Source of the DNA: DATJCV01 sp963707665
GTDB taxonomy: Bacteria > Pseudomonadota > Gammaproteobacteria > Burkholderiales > Burkholderiaceae_D
NCBI GenBank assembly: GCA_963707665.1
Contig: CAVPQU010000015.1
Span: forward strand, 124,001 to 188,000
Length of the DNA: 64,000 nt
Direction: 5' to 3'
Position 1 is the first letter of the stretch; every line of letters starts with the position of its first letter. Below the pieces are notes generated by a model. It was given only the letters and a program-made list of their open reading frames with translations, searched no databases and had not been told where the DNA came from. A program made the translations under genes and the position numbers. Of the stretch, positions 7,511 to 16,840 are shown in pieces.

Positions 7511-8662
7511 TTAAAACGTGCCTGGCAGCAAAATGTTCCGGTCAACCTTCTGCACATCGGTCAGGCCGCACAGTGCCATCGTCACGTCCAGCTCTTTCTG
7601 GATGATGTCCAGCGCATTGGTCACGCCCGCTTCGCCCATGGCACCGAGTCCATACAGAAATGCGCGGCCGATATATACGCCACGCGCGCCGAGCGCCAGC
7701 GCCTTGATCACGTCCTGGCCGGAACGGATGCCGCTATCCATGTGCACTTCGATCTGCTTGTCGACCGCCTCGACGATCGCCGGCAAGGCGGTAATCGCCG
7801 ACTGCGCACCATCCAGCTGGCGCCCGCCGTGGTTCGAGACGATCAGCGCATCGGCGCCGCTTTGCACCGCTAGCCGCGCGTCTTCGGGGTCCATGATGCC
7901 CTTGACGATGAGCTTGCCGCCCCAGCGCTGCTTGACCCATTCGACCTCGTCCCACGACAGCGCCGGATCGAATTGCTCGGCGGTCCAGGATGACAGCGAC
8001 GAAGTGTTCGACACATTGGTGACGTGGCCGACGATGTTGCCGAAAGTGCGCCGCCGGGTATTCAACATGCCCCAGCACCAGCGCGGCTTGGTCGCCATAT
8101 TGATCAGGTTCGGCAGCGTCAGCCTGGGCGGCGCCGACAGACCGTTTTTCAGATCCTTGTGGCGTTGGCCGAGAATCTGCAGGTCCAGCGTCAGCACCAG
8201 CGCCGAACAATTGGCTGCCTTGGCGCGATCGATCAGGCGCGCCATGAAGTCGCGGTCGCGCAGGAAATACACCTGGAACCAGAACGGCTTGGTGGTGTTG
8301 GCCGCCACATCCTCGATCGAGCAAATACTCATCGTCGAGAGCGTAAACGGCACGCCGAATTTCTCGGCAGCGCGCGCTGCCAGAATTTCGCCATCGGCAT
8401 GCTGCAGTCCGGTCAGTCCGGTCGGTGCCAAGGCCACCGGCATCGCCACCGGCTGGCCAACCATGGTGCTGGCCAGGCTGCGGTTTTCCATGTTGACCGC
8501 GACTCGCTGGCGCAGCTTGATATCGGCAAAATCGCTGCTGTTGGCGCGATAGGTCGACTCGGTCCACGAACCGGAATCCGCATAATCGTAAAACATGCGC
8601 GGTACGCGCCTTTGGGCCAGTACGCGCAAATCTTCGATATTGGTGATAACGGGCATTGCCAT
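7511..8662 (-). CDS. lldD: FMN-dependent L-lactate / alpha-hydroxyacid dehydrogenase
   Basis: This 383-residue enzyme oxidises an L-2-hydroxyacid, most likely L-lactate, to the 2-oxoacid with FMN. Visible family parts are the PRMFYDYADSGSWTE start region, ALAPTGLTGLQHADGE near residue 80, TLDLQILGQRHKD near 160, the active-site stretch IVSNHGGRQLDGA near 265 with catalytic His and Arg, and DSGIRSGQDVIKALALGA near 297. The LldD assignment over other hydroxyacid oxidases is by overall similarity. It is divergent from an IclR regulator with a 188-base shared upstream region, which suggests that the regulator controls it. Confidence 0.88.
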   Translation of the reverse strand: MAMPVITNIEDLRVLAQRRVPRMFYDYADSGSWTESTYRANSSDFADIKLRQRVAVNMENRSLASTMVGQPVAMPVALAPTGLTGLQHADGEILAARAAEKFGVPFTLSTMSICSIEDVAANTTKPFWFQVYFLRDRDFMARLIDRAKAANCSALVLTLDLQILGQRHKDLKNGLSAPPRLTLPNLINMATKPRWCWGMLNTRRRTFGNIVGHVTNVSNTSSLSSWTAEQFDPALSWDEVEWVKQRWGGKLIVKGIMDPEDARLAVQSGADALIVSNHGGRQLDGAQSAITALPAIVEAVDKQIEVHMDSGIRSGQDVIKALALGARGVYIGRAFLYGLGAMGEAGVTNALDIIQKELDVTMALCGLTDVQKVDRNILLPGTF

Positions 8663-8850
8663 GCTCCTGTTTCAAATGATGTTGACGGCGGGCAGCCGGC
8701 TGCAGGCATCATTATCTCCCGGGAAATGACAAATCCAAGAAGATGCATCGATGAAATATATCAAGGATCGATGCCAAAATTTTTCGTAAATTACTTTTTC
8801 AATTTTTCACATCGTGATATAAAGAGTACCTCGCAAAGCGTCCCTGCAAT
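8663..8850. promoter_or_regulatory. Divergent promoter region between lldD and the IclR regulator
   Basis: The 188 bases are distinctly AT-rich on the regulator side (8755-8830). They contain two ATCGATG words (8737-8743 and 8768-8774) and several A/T tracts. Promoters for both genes and an IclR operator are expected here, but I cannot pick boxes or an operator with confidence. Confidence 0.4.
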
Positions 8851-9639
8851 ATGAAAAACGAAACAGCGACTCAAACCGGTTCAATCTCGATTCAAGTCAT
8901 CGAGCGCATGATCCTGCTGCTTGATACCCTCGCCAGCTACCCCGACCCGGTCAGCCTGAAAGAATTATCGAAAATTACGGGGCTGCATCCGTCCACCGCC
9001 CACCGCATCCTGAACGACATGGTGGTCAAGCGCTTTGTTGATCGCGCTGAACCTGGCACCTATCGGCTTGGCATGCGCCTGCTGGAACTGGGCAACATCG
9101 TCAAAAGCCGCCTGAACGTGCGCGAAGCGGCGCAAGATTTCATGCGCGCCCTGCACCGGAAAACCGTGCAGACCATCAACCTGGCGGTACGTCAGGGCGA
9201 TGAAATCGTCTACATCGAACGCGCCTTTTCCGAGCGTTCCGGGATGCAGGTAGTACGCGCCATCGGCGGCCGCGCTCCACTGCACCTGACCTCCACCGGA
9301 AAACTGTTCCTGTCGGTGGACGAACCGAAGCTGGTACGGATGTATGCCACTCGTACCGGCCTGGCGGGACACAACAAGAACTCGATTACCGATCTGGCCA
9401 AGCTGGAACGCGAACTATCGCTGGTTCGCACGCGCGGCTACGCGCGCGACAATGAGGAACTGGAACTCGGCGTGCGCTGCATGGCCGCCGGCGTGCGCGA
9501 CGATAGCGGCAAGCTGGTGGCCGGCCTGTCGATCTCGGCACCGGCCGAACGCCTGCAGGAAGAATGGCTGGAAGACCTGGTCAATACCGCTAACCTGATT
9601 TCTGCGGTGCTCGGCTATCAAGCGCCGGAACCGCACTGA
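8851..9639 (+). CDS. IclR-family transcriptional regulator
   Basis: The 262-residue protein has the two-part IclR layout. An N-terminal winged helix spans about residues 10-70 (SLKELSKITGLHPSTAHRIL is the helix-turn-helix). A C-terminal effector domain follows, with GRAPLHLTSTGKLFLS near 145 and TRGYARDNEELELGVRCMAA near 195. IclR proteins bind small organic acids and usually control a neighbouring catabolic gene. The divergent lldD is the obvious target, but this is inference from position. A bidirectional terminator follows. Confidence 0.9.
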   Translation: MKNETATQTGSISIQVIERMILLLDTLASYPDPVSLKELSKITGLHPSTAHRILNDMVVKRFVDRAEPGTYRLGMRLLELGNIVKSRLNVREAAQDFMRALHRKTVQTINLAVRQGDEIVYIERAFSERSGMQVVRAIGGRAPLHLTSTGKLFLSVDEPKLVRMYATRTGLAGHNKNSITDLAKLERELSLVRTRGYARDNEELELGVRCMAAGVRDDSGKLVAGLSISAPAERLQEEWLEDLVNTANLISAVLGYQAPEPH

Positions 9640-9658
9640 CGCCTCCGTGATTTGCCAA

Positions 9659-9686
9659 AAAAAAGCGAACTTCAGTTCGCTTTTTT
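9659..9686. terminator. Bidirectional intrinsic terminator
   Basis: GCGAAC and GTTCGC pair across a TTCA loop and are flanked by an A-run on the left and a T-run on the right, so the hairpin terminates in both directions. It sits between the converging iclR-type gene and the endopeptidase gene. Confidence 0.93.
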
Positions 9687-9706
9687 GATTCCAGCCTCGT
9701 CAGCCG

Positions 9707-10816
9707 TCAGCTTCTGTCATCGGCATGGCGGGCATCCGATAGATGCTGCGGCCGCAAGTCACTCAACCATTTGCGGATCCGCCCGGCATCGGCCAGACGC
9801 GAGAATTTGCCTTTGGAATCGAGAAAAACCATCACGATAGAGCGTCCATCGATCTTGGTCAGCATCACCAGGCAGCGCCCCGCCTCGGAAATGTAGCCGG
9901 TTTTTTGCAGGCCGATATCCCAGTCGGGATTGGTCACCAGCCGGTTTGAATTGGCGTAGGCCAGTGTACGGCCGCCGCTGTCGACCATATATTTTTCATC
10001 GGTCGAATACTGGCGGATCAACGGATGCTGGCCGGCCGCCAACACCAACTTCGCCAGATCGCGCGCGCTGGCGACATTGTGGCTTGACAGGCCGGTCGGT
10101 TCGACATAGCGGGTTTCGCTCATGCCGAGCGCCTTGGCTTTGGCATTCATCGCCGCGACAAACACCGACAGGCCACCCGGATAATTGCGGCCGAGAGCCG
10201 ACGCGGCCCGGTTTTCGGAACTCATCAGGGCGATATGCAGCAAGTCGGCACGGGTCATGTGCATACCCACGCGCAAGCGCGAATAGGTATTTTTTTCACG
10301 GTCGACGTCAGCCTCGGTAATTTCCAGCAGCTCATTCATGTCCTGCTCGGCCTCGACCACGATCAGACTGGTCATCAGCTTGGTCAGCGAAGCGATGGGC
10401 AAGGGAACTGCGGAATTTTTTTCAAACAATACTTTGGAATCGACTGGGTCGATGACCAGCGCGACGCTCGATTTCAGTTCCAATGGGTCTTGCGTCAGGT
10501 TCAGACCGGCCAGATCGCCGGCGGATAACACCGGTGGCACGGCTGCCAGCACCGGCTTGGCAGCCACCCGCTGATAGGTCACCTTTTGCTTGCCCCGTAC
10601 CGTCGCCGCTTTCCGAACGGGCTTTGCGCCCCGATCCTGCGAACTCACGGTTTTAGCAGCGGCGCGACGTTTGACTGCCTTCGTTTTGGTGGTTTTCTTG
10701 ACGTTCGATCGTTCCGCATCGGTGCTCGAGCTTGCTGTTGTTTTCGCCTGAACCGGGAATTGAATAATAAGTATTAGCGAAAACAGCGCCACCAGCGCGG
10801 ATTTGAACATCTGCAT
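9707..10816 (-). CDS. pbpG: D-alanyl-D-alanine endopeptidase (PBP7/PbpG type)
   Basis: A periplasmic serine peptidase (S11) that cuts peptide cross-links in peptidoglycan. The N-terminus is a signal peptide (FKSALVALFSLILIIQFPVQA), followed by ~75 residues rich in Lys, Ala and Thr. The catalytic domain carries the three penicillin-binding motifs: SLTKLM (SxxK) near residue 142, SSENRAA (SxN) near 200 and LQKTGYI (KTG) near 306. Length is 369 residues; the basic low-complexity linker makes it longer than E. coli PbpG. It faces the IclR gene across a shared terminator. Confidence 0.92.
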   Translation of the reverse strand: MQMFKSALVALFSLILIIQFPVQAKTTASSSTDAERSNVKKTTKTKAVKRRAAAKTVSSQDRGAKPVRKAATVRGKQKVTYQRVAAKPVLAAVPPVLSAGDLAGLNLTQDPLELKSSVALVIDPVDSKVLFEKNSAVPLPIASLTKLMTSLIVVEAEQDMNELLEITEADVDREKNTYSRLRVGMHMTRADLLHIALMSSENRAASALGRNYPGGLSVFVAAMNAKAKALGMSETRYVEPTGLSSHNVASARDLAKLVLAAGQHPLIRQYSTDEKYMVDSGGRTLAYANSNRLVTNPDWDIGLQKTGYISEAGRCLVMLTKIDGRSIVMVFLDSKGKFSRLADAGRIRKWLSDLRPQHLSDARHADDRS

Positions 10817-10951
10817 TCTCCCGATTCTTGCGTACGATAAACGTATTGGAGTGTAGCAAAAGATTGAATATCCGCAAGAGAATTAAGTAGTTAGGACAAC
10901 TATTTAAACAGTTTTCTATTCAAAAACCACACCCAACGGCACCCCACCCCG

Positions 10952-12028
10952 TCATGCGACTGCGGCGGCAATTGCGCGGCCCAGATCCGCAGTACCGGCC
11001 GTGCCGCCGATATCCGCCGTAAACGGCGCATGCCGCGGGCCGGTCGCCAGTACCGTTTCGATCGCACCCACCACGGCGGCGGCGGCCGCCGCGTGGCCGA
11101 GGTGCTCCAGCATCATCGCGCCGCACCAGATCTGGCCGATCGGATTGGCCACGCCCTTGCCCGCAATATCCGGTGCCGAACCATGCACTGGCTCGAATAG
11201 CGACGGATAGCGCCGCTCCGGATTGATGTTGGCGGACGGCGCGATCGCGATGGTGCCGGTACAGGCCGGACCCAGATCGGACAGGATGTCGCCGAACAAA
11301 TTGGATGCCACCACCACGTCGAACCAGTCCGGATGCAATACGAACTGCGCACTCAAAATGTCGATATGGTATTTATCCCACTTTACGTCCGGATAGGATT
11401 GCGCCATGTCAACGACACGCTCATCCCAGTACGGCATCGTGATCGCAATGCCGTTCGACTTGGTGGCCGAGGTCAGATGTTTTTTCGGGCGGCGCTGTGC
11501 CAGCTCGAAGGCGAATTTCAAAATACGATCGACGCCGTGGCGCGAGAACACGCTTTCCTGGAACACCACTTCGCGCTCGGTGCCTTCATACATGCGGCCG
11601 CCGACCGAGGAGTACTCGCCTTCGGTGTTTTCCCGCACCACGTAAAAATCGATGTCGCCCGGCTTGCGGCCAGCCAGCGGCGACGGGATGCCGGGCATCA
11701 GGCGGCACGGTCGCAAATTGACGTACTGGTCGAATTCGCGCCGGAATTTGAGCAGCGAGCCCCACAGCGACACATGGTCCGGCACGATCGCCGGCCAGCC
11801 GACCGCACCGAAGAAAATCGCGTCATGGCCGCCGATCCGGTCTTTCCAGTCATCGGGCATCATTTGCCCGTGCCGAGCGAAATAATCGCAATTGGCGAAA
11901 TCAAAATGATCGAAGGCAAGGTCGATGCCGTAGCGGCTGGCGACCGCTTCCAGCACGCGCAGGCCTTCGGGCATGACTTCCTTGCCGATACCGTCGCCGG
12001 CGAGTACGGCGATCCGATGTTGCGTCAT
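10952..12028 (-). CDS. Tartrate dehydrogenase / D-malate dehydrogenase family
   Basis: A 358-residue NAD-dependent beta-decarboxylating dehydrogenase of the isopropylmalate/isocitrate family. Visible parts are AVLAGDGIGKEVMPEG at the start, YVVRENTEGEYSSVGG near residue 140, and the signature NLFGDILSDLGPACTGTIAIAP near 245 with the metal-binding Asp residues. The substrate range (tartrate, D-malate, or both) cannot be settled from sequence. I start at MTQHRIAVLAGDG; the longer frame adds an unlikely Cys-rich leader. It is the last gene of a four-gene minus-strand operon. Confidence 0.86.
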   Translation of the reverse strand: MTQHRIAVLAGDGIGKEVMPEGLRVLEAVASRYGIDLAFDHFDFANCDYFARHGQMMPDDWKDRIGGHDAIFFGAVGWPAIVPDHVSLWGSLLKFRREFDQYVNLRPCRLMPGIPSPLAGRKPGDIDFYVVRENTEGEYSSVGGRMYEGTEREVVFQESVFSRHGVDRILKFAFELAQRRPKKHLTSATKSNGIAITMPYWDERVVDMAQSYPDVKWDKYHIDILSAQFVLHPDWFDVVVASNLFGDILSDLGPACTGTIAIAPSANINPERRYPSLFEPVHGSAPDIAGKGVANPIGQIWCGAMMLEHLGHAAAAAAVVGAIETVLATGPRHAPFTADIGGTAGTADLGRAIAAAVA

Positions 12029-12050
12029 GATGTTGCTCCGTATGCTTGAT

Positions 12051-13161
12051 TCAGGCAGCTGCAATGCCATGTTGCCGCAATTGTGCAGCGATCGCCTCCG
12101 GATGGCGCATGCAAAAGGCTTCCTGCAGCAAGAGTTGCAGGTATGAGGCGTCGGACACATGCAGCGCATGGTTCAAGTACAGGCGCGGCAGCAGACGCGC
12201 CGATAGCCAGTGGCGGCCGCTGTCGTTGCCGCCATGGTCGGGGAAAAAAGTCAGGTTGAAGCTGGCCAGGCCTTGCGCATGGAAGGCCGCCACGATCTTG
12301 ACCAGCGACGCCGCGAAGGCATCGATATCGGCATCCGACAGATCGGTCAGCCGGCTCTTGCCGGGAAACAGCGCCAACGCGTCGCCCATCACCCCGGTCG
12401 GCGCGTACGGCACCAGCCAGGCGGCCGCCGCGTCGGCCGTCAGCCAGCGCGGGCCGTCACGTTCGGCGGCCAGCAGATCGGCCGCGTAGGGGCGCCCATG
12501 GCGTTGCTGATACGCGCTCTCCGCCGCCAGTTCGCGCGCCAGCCGGTTGCCGGGATGGGCGGTCAGGGCCACCTGCATGTGCGGATGCATTTGCGAGCCG
12601 CCCGCGGCTGGCAGGTAGTTCCAGGTCAGCAAGCCATAGACTCTCGGCGTCCGCCAGGTTGCGGCGCAGGCAATGGGCAAAGAAGTCGCGCGCCAGCTTG
12701 ACGGTATCGGCTACCACGGTAGCCGGCAACTGCGCCGATTCCAGGTAATGCGCCTGCGACATCACCGCGATCGCGGAGATATCGTCGTACGGAAACAGGT
12801 TGGGAAACAGCGTCGCCTCGCCGCGCCGCAGGCGGCCGTCGGCAACAGCGCTGCCGGGAGCGGCAAAATCCTGCAGAAACTCCGGCGTGAAGCGCGGTGT
12901 AACCCGGTTCACTTGCTCGACGCAGAACGGGCAGTTGGCACGGGTGGTGGCTGCCAGCGCCGCCATGTCCGGCGCTTGCGGCGTCAGGCCGGTGAAGTGG
13001 CAGATGCGCGCGCTGTCGCCGCTGAGCGGATCGAAACGGATTTCACTTTCGATCTCGGTGCGGGCGAAATCGCGGCGCGGATCGAGCAAGGCGGTCAGTT
13101 TTTTTTCGGAGCGGAAGACGATGTTCATGCTGGAATCCATCTGAAAATCCGATGCCATCAA
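12051..13161 (-). pseudogene. GalT-like (HIT superfamily) nucleotidyltransferase, broken by a frameshift
   Basis: Two frames make one protein. The first (from 13161) reaches FFAHCLRRNLADAES; the second resumes at YGLLTWNYLPAAGG and runs to 12051. Removing one base near 12639 joins them into about 369 residues. NCPFCVEQVNRVTP resembles the zinc-binding region of galactose-1-phosphate uridylyltransferase, and GGSQMHPHMQ resembles its HPH active-site motif, so a nucleotidyl transfer on a sugar phosphate is plausible; the substrate is unknown. Its start overlaps the upstream thioesterase stop by 4 bases. The break looks like one of many single-base insertions in this window, so the gene may really be intact. 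Confidence 0.75.
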
Positions 13162-13628
13162 GCGGCACCGACTTGTCGCGGCGCGCTTGCCGTTTGGCCG
13201 GCACGAATCGTTTCCAGCAGCGCGCGCATCGGTGCCGGGATCGCAGCCGGGCGGCGGCTGGCGCGATCCACGTAGACGTGCACGAAATGCCCTTGCGCCG
13301 CCGCGCTGTGCTGGCTTTCGCGGAAAATCCCGACTTCATAGCGCACGCTGGAACTGCCCAGCTGCGCCACGCGCAGGCCGGCCGTCACCAGGTCAGGGAA
13401 GGAGACCGCCTGGAAGTAATTGCAGCGGGTTTCGACCACCAGCCCGATCACCGGGCTGTGTTCGATATCCAGCACGCCATTGGCGATCAGGAACTGGTTG
13501 ACCACGGTGTCGAACCAGCTGTAATACACCACGTTGTTGACGTGGCCGTAGGCATCGTTGTCCGACCAGCGCGTGGTGATCGGATGAAAATGCCGATAGT
13601 CGGCACGCGCATTTGCTTGTTCTCTCAT
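13158..13628 (-). CDS. Acyl-CoA thioesterase, 4-hydroxybenzoyl-CoA thioesterase type
   Basis: A 156-residue single hotdog-fold protein expected to hydrolyse an acyl-CoA or acyl-ACP. The active-site stretch TTRWSDNDAYGHVNNVVYYSWFD lies near residues 18-40, with the Asp typical of the 4HBT subgroup. The substrate is unknown. Its ATG overlaps the stop of the EamA permease gene (ATGA), and its stop overlaps the GalT-like gene, so the three are coupled. Confidence 0.88.
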   Translation of the reverse strand: MREQANARADYRHFHPITTRWSDNDAYGHVNNVVYYSWFDTVVNQFLIANGVLDIEHSPVIGLVVETRCNYFQAVSFPDLVTAGLRVAQLGSSSVRYEVGIFRESQHSAAAQGHFVHVYVDRASRRPAAIPAPMRALLETIRAGQTASAPRQVGAA

Positions 13629-14558
13629 TTCTTCCTCACCACAAAAGCCACGCCGACCACGGCCAGCACCATGCCCGGCCAGCCCGATCAGGCTGAACGA
13701 TTCGCCAAACATCAGCCACGCCATCACTGCCGTGGTCGGCGGTGTCAGGTACATCAGGCTGGCGACCTGGGTCGCGGCGTTTTTCCGCACCAGCGCGTAC
13801 AGCAGGAAAATCGCCCCGATCGACAAGCGCCAGCACCGACCACAACAAGGCGCCGATGAAGCGCGGCGTCCATTGCACCGACTCCAGCGCCGGCGAAAAA
13901 TGCTCGAACCAGATCGCAAACGGCAGCACCACCACGATCGAGGCGGCGAACTGGATCATGGTGCCGGTGCGCAAATCGAAGTGGGCACAGTATTGTTTCT
14001 GGTACAGCGTGCCGAACGTGATCGACAGCAGCGCAAACACGCACAAGCCGATGCTGGCGGCGGACAAGCCGCCCAGACTGATCTTGTTGGCCACCACCAG
14101 CGCCACGCCGGCCAGGCCCAGCAGCAAGCCCAGCCACTGTCGACGCTGCACCGATTCGCCCACCATCCGCGGCCGAAAACGCGGTCAGGATCGGCTGCAG
14201 CCCGACGATCAGCGCCGACAGGCCGGCCGGCATGCCGAGCTTGATCGCGCACCAGACGCCGGCCAGATAGCCGGCCTGCATCAGCACCCCGGCCACCGCG
14301 ACATGGCGCATGCGGCCAACCGGCCACGGCGCGCGCAGCAGCAGCACCAGCGGCAGCAGGACGACCAGCACGCCGATGAAGCGCAGCAGCAGAAAGGTCA
14401 GCGGCGGCGCATACGGCAAGCCGTATTTGGCAACGATGAAGCCGGTGCTCCAGATCAGCACGAACACCAGCGGCATGGCCGCGAGCCAGCGCCCGGGACG
14501 GAAATTTTGACGCAACGGCGTCGGATGCTGCAGCAGCAGTCATGTTGGCAATTCGCAA
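13625..14558 (-). pseudogene. EamA/DMT-family permease, broken by several frameshifts
   Basis: Four short minus-strand frames together encode an almost continuous ~309-residue inner-membrane transporter of the drug/metabolite family. The order is a possible start at MRIANMTAAA; MPLVFVLIWSTGFIVAKYGL; LQPILTAFSAA joined to MVGESVQRRQW; WSVLAL joined to SIGAIFLLYALVRKN; and FSLIGLAG joined to MVLAVVGVAFVVRKK. Removing single bases near 14495, 14167, 13825 and 13673 restores the frame each time. About ten hydrophobic helices are visible. Substrate unknown. It heads the operon with the thioesterase. The uniform one-base insertions suggest sequencing error rather than decay. Confidence 0.78.
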
Positions 14559-14828
14559 GGATGGAAGGCTTCACGCGGTCCGGCGCGACACGGCTGGTGC
14601 GGTCGGCCATTATAAAGTGCGACGCCGTTTCCGGTTGCACATGGGCATGGAAACTCATTGCCGTCGGAAAATCTGAATGACTCCCTTACTCATCGTGCCC
14701 CGGTATCCACCATGCCGGGCGCGGGAAAACCATGCTTGACAGGCTGTTTCGGCGATCTATACTGCCTTTTTATTGCAGAAAAATTAACACTTCCACCGAC
14801 TTCCGTTGTGCCCCATCCAGGAGTACCT

Positions 14829-15272
14829 GTGGCAAATACCTCCGGTCTGCTTTTCACTGCAACCGAAGCTGATTGTGTTGCGTGCCTGGCACTGCTTGAC
14901 AACCTGCAGGCCGTTATCTTTGCCACCGAACAGCAAGTGATCGATCTTGCTCAAACCAGCGGCGGCGGCACAGCCGACGCAACGCAAACGCCGGCAACGC
15001 ATCCTTTTAGCCCCGCCCCTGAGTTCCAGGCGCACCTCTATCGCCTGCATATGGATTTCTGCCGCTGCCTGGACGAACGAATCGGACAAATCAATCAGCG
15101 ACTGGCCAGCCTGATCGAACTCGCTGCCACGGCGACTCCAAGCGACCATGAGGCGACGCATGCATTCTTGCGCCAGGCGTCGCAAGATACGGATGCCGCC
15201 TATCAAAAATTCTGCGGGGCATGCCACGCGCTCAACGCAGGCACCTGCGGCGGTCCAGCGAAGCACGCCTAA
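14829..15272 (+). CDS. Hypothetical helical protein (147 aa, GTG start)
   Basis: Not recognised. I choose the GTG at 14829 because AGGAG sits 6 bases upstream; the frame is open further upstream, but that part looks non-coding. The product is mostly alpha-helical by composition, with no membrane segment or signal peptide, and carries several Cys residues (DCVACLALL near the start, FCRCLDE and FCGACHALNAGTCGG toward the end). FCGACHAL resembles a CxxCH heme site, but there is no export signal, so I do not call a cytochrome. Phasin-like proteins have similar size and composition; that is only a guess. Confidence 0.5.
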   Translation: MANTSGLLFTATEADCVACLALLDNLQAVIFATEQQVIDLAQTSGGGTADATQTPATHPFSPAPEFQAHLYRLHMDFCRCLDERIGQINQRLASLIELAATATPSDHEATHAFLRQASQDTDAAYQKFCGACHALNAGTCGGPAKHA

Positions 15273-15309
15273 GCCGCAGGTCGCGCATTATCTGCGCAAA
15301 CAGTTTTAC

Positions 15310-15368
15310 ATACTCCGTGCATATATCATCGACTACGCACGGAATACATAACTATCTAGCATATACTC
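15310..15368 (-). repeat. GAGTAT element 2, direct type (half-sites 53 bp apart)
   Basis: On the minus strand GAGTAT occurs at 15368-15363 and 15315-15310. The centre diverges from the other copies but carries its own stem, TCCGTGC (15314-15320) with GCACGGA (15337-15343). It lies in the convergent gap between the hypothetical gene and ddh. Confidence 0.7.
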
Positions 15369-15552
15369 CATTAAATGCATCCTGACTCGATGCCATTCAG
15401 CGCCGTTTTTGCGCCTTCCCGCACACTTGGCGCCAAGCGTGCATGACGTCGCCCGGCCTCAGTGAGCAAAACACCACGCTCTGCCTGCCGGCCGCAGCGG
15501 ACGACAAGCAGACGAAATGAAAATCAAGCATCGAGCACCTGGCTTTCTCGCG

Positions 15553-16560
15553 CTACAACAATTCCTTGCGCAATTGCGCCGCGCTCTTCGGCGACAACAG
15601 GCCGGGCGCGACGTCGAATGCCGTCTTGGCGCCGCTCTGGCCTTGCTGACTCAAGCGGAACGCGGCCCGCGCATACGCCACCAGCACGCTGGCAGTGAAC
15701 TCGGGGTTGCTGTCGAGCTTGAGCGAATACTCGATCACCTGGGTATGCGCGGGAGCGCCGTCGGCGGCAGCAACGCCGCTCTTGCCGCTGCGGATCACGA
15801 AGCCGCCATGCGGCATCGCGCCATGCTCGCGCTGCAATTCCTCGGCGCTGATGAAATGCACCGTGGTGTCGTAATCGGCAAAATAATCCGGCATGCCGAC
15901 GATGGCGCGTTCCACCGCCGCGGCATCCGCGCCCGGCTCCAGCACCACGTAGCAGTCGCGGGTATGCTTGTCGCGCGTCGCCAGTTGCGGCAAGGCGCCG
16001 CTGCGCACCTGCTCCACCGCCGCTGCCACCGGAATCGTATATTGCACCGCGCCGGCGACACCGGGCACGCGGCGGATCGCGTCGGAGTGGCCCTGGCTCA
16101 AGCCCTTGCCCCAGAATGTATAGGTCGCGCCGTGCGGCAGGATCGCTTCGCCGTACAAACGGTTGAGCGAAAACAGGCCGGGGTCCCAGCCGATCGCGAT
16201 CAGCGCGGTCTTGCCGCCACGCTGCGCGGCTGCATCGACGGCGGCGAAGTACTCGGGAATTTTCGGATGGGTATCGAAGCTGTCGACCGTATTGAACCAG
16301 GCCGCCAGCGCCGGCCCCTGCTGCGGCAAATCGCTTTTCGAGCCGCCGCACAGGATCAGGACGTCGATCCGGTCGCGGAATTGTTCGATTTCAGCCAGCG
16401 CATGCACCGGCACGCCGGCGGTGAGCAATTGCAGTTGCGCCGGGTCGCGCCGGGTAAAGACGCCGACCAGATCCATATCGGGGTTTTGCGCCAGCGCCGC
16501 TTCCACGCCACGGCCCAGGTTGCCGTAGCCGACGATGCCGATTCTTGTTTTCGCACTCAT
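15553..16560 (-). CDS. ddh: meso-Diaminopimelate D-dehydrogenase
   Basis: Ddh makes meso-diaminopimelate in one step from tetrahydrodipicolinate, ammonia and NADPH, feeding lysine and peptidoglycan synthesis, or runs in reverse. The 335-residue product has an N-terminal Rossmann motif (IGIVGYGNLGRGVEAAL), then VFTRRDP, SFDTHPKIPEYF near residue 95, and IGWDPGLFSLNRLYGEAILP near 123, matching the family over its length. It stands alone, facing a convergent plus-strand gene across a GAGTAT element. This bypass enzyme is patchily distributed in proteobacteria, most of which use the succinylase pathway. Confidence 0.9.
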   Translation of the reverse strand: MSAKTRIGIVGYGNLGRGVEAALAQNPDMDLVGVFTRRDPAQLQLLTAGVPVHALAEIEQFRDRIDVLILCGGSKSDLPQQGPALAAWFNTVDSFDTHPKIPEYFAAVDAAAQRGGKTALIAIGWDPGLFSLNRLYGEAILPHGATYTFWGKGLSQGHSDAIRRVPGVAGAVQYTIPVAAAVEQVRSGALPQLATRDKHTRDCYVVLEPGADAAAVERAIVGMPDYFADYDTTVHFISAEELQREHGAMPHGGFVIRSGKSGVAAADGAPAHTQVIEYSLKLDSNPEFTASVLVAYARAAFRLSQQGQSGAKTAFDVAPGLLSPKSAAQLRKELL

Positions 16561-16840
16561 TTGCTGACTTGCCTTTTCTTGGGTTAATCATTCGCCGTCC
16601 GGGCGATATCGTGTTGCCATGCTTCATCCGGCACGCCGGAAAAACAAAATTATCCCTGAAAATTGCTGGCGCACGGCAACGCGGGGCGGCTATCGGCATG
16701 GTTTTTTTATGCGCCATCGTGGCGCCATGCCATGCCAGGCCAAGGCCTCAAGCAGGCGGACAAATTGGCGCAGGCCGGCGCCAAGCCGGTAGAATCGCCT
16801 GTTCGCCGTGCGCGGCATGTCCACTACCACGAGATTCACC

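Noticed and set aside
13158..13919. Apparent permease-thioesterase fusion
   Set aside because: It arises from frame shifts in the EamA gene; the thioesterase has its own ATG overlapping the permease stop.
15184..15260. CxxCH-like FCGACHA motif in the hypothetical protein at 14829, suggesting a cytochrome c
   Set aside because: There is no signal peptide and no axial-ligand region; a single short motif is not enough.
15517..16587. Long plus-strand frame opposite ddh (356 codons)
   Set aside because: The minus-strand protein is a clear full-length Ddh; the plus frame has no family features and is a GC-rich codon shadow.
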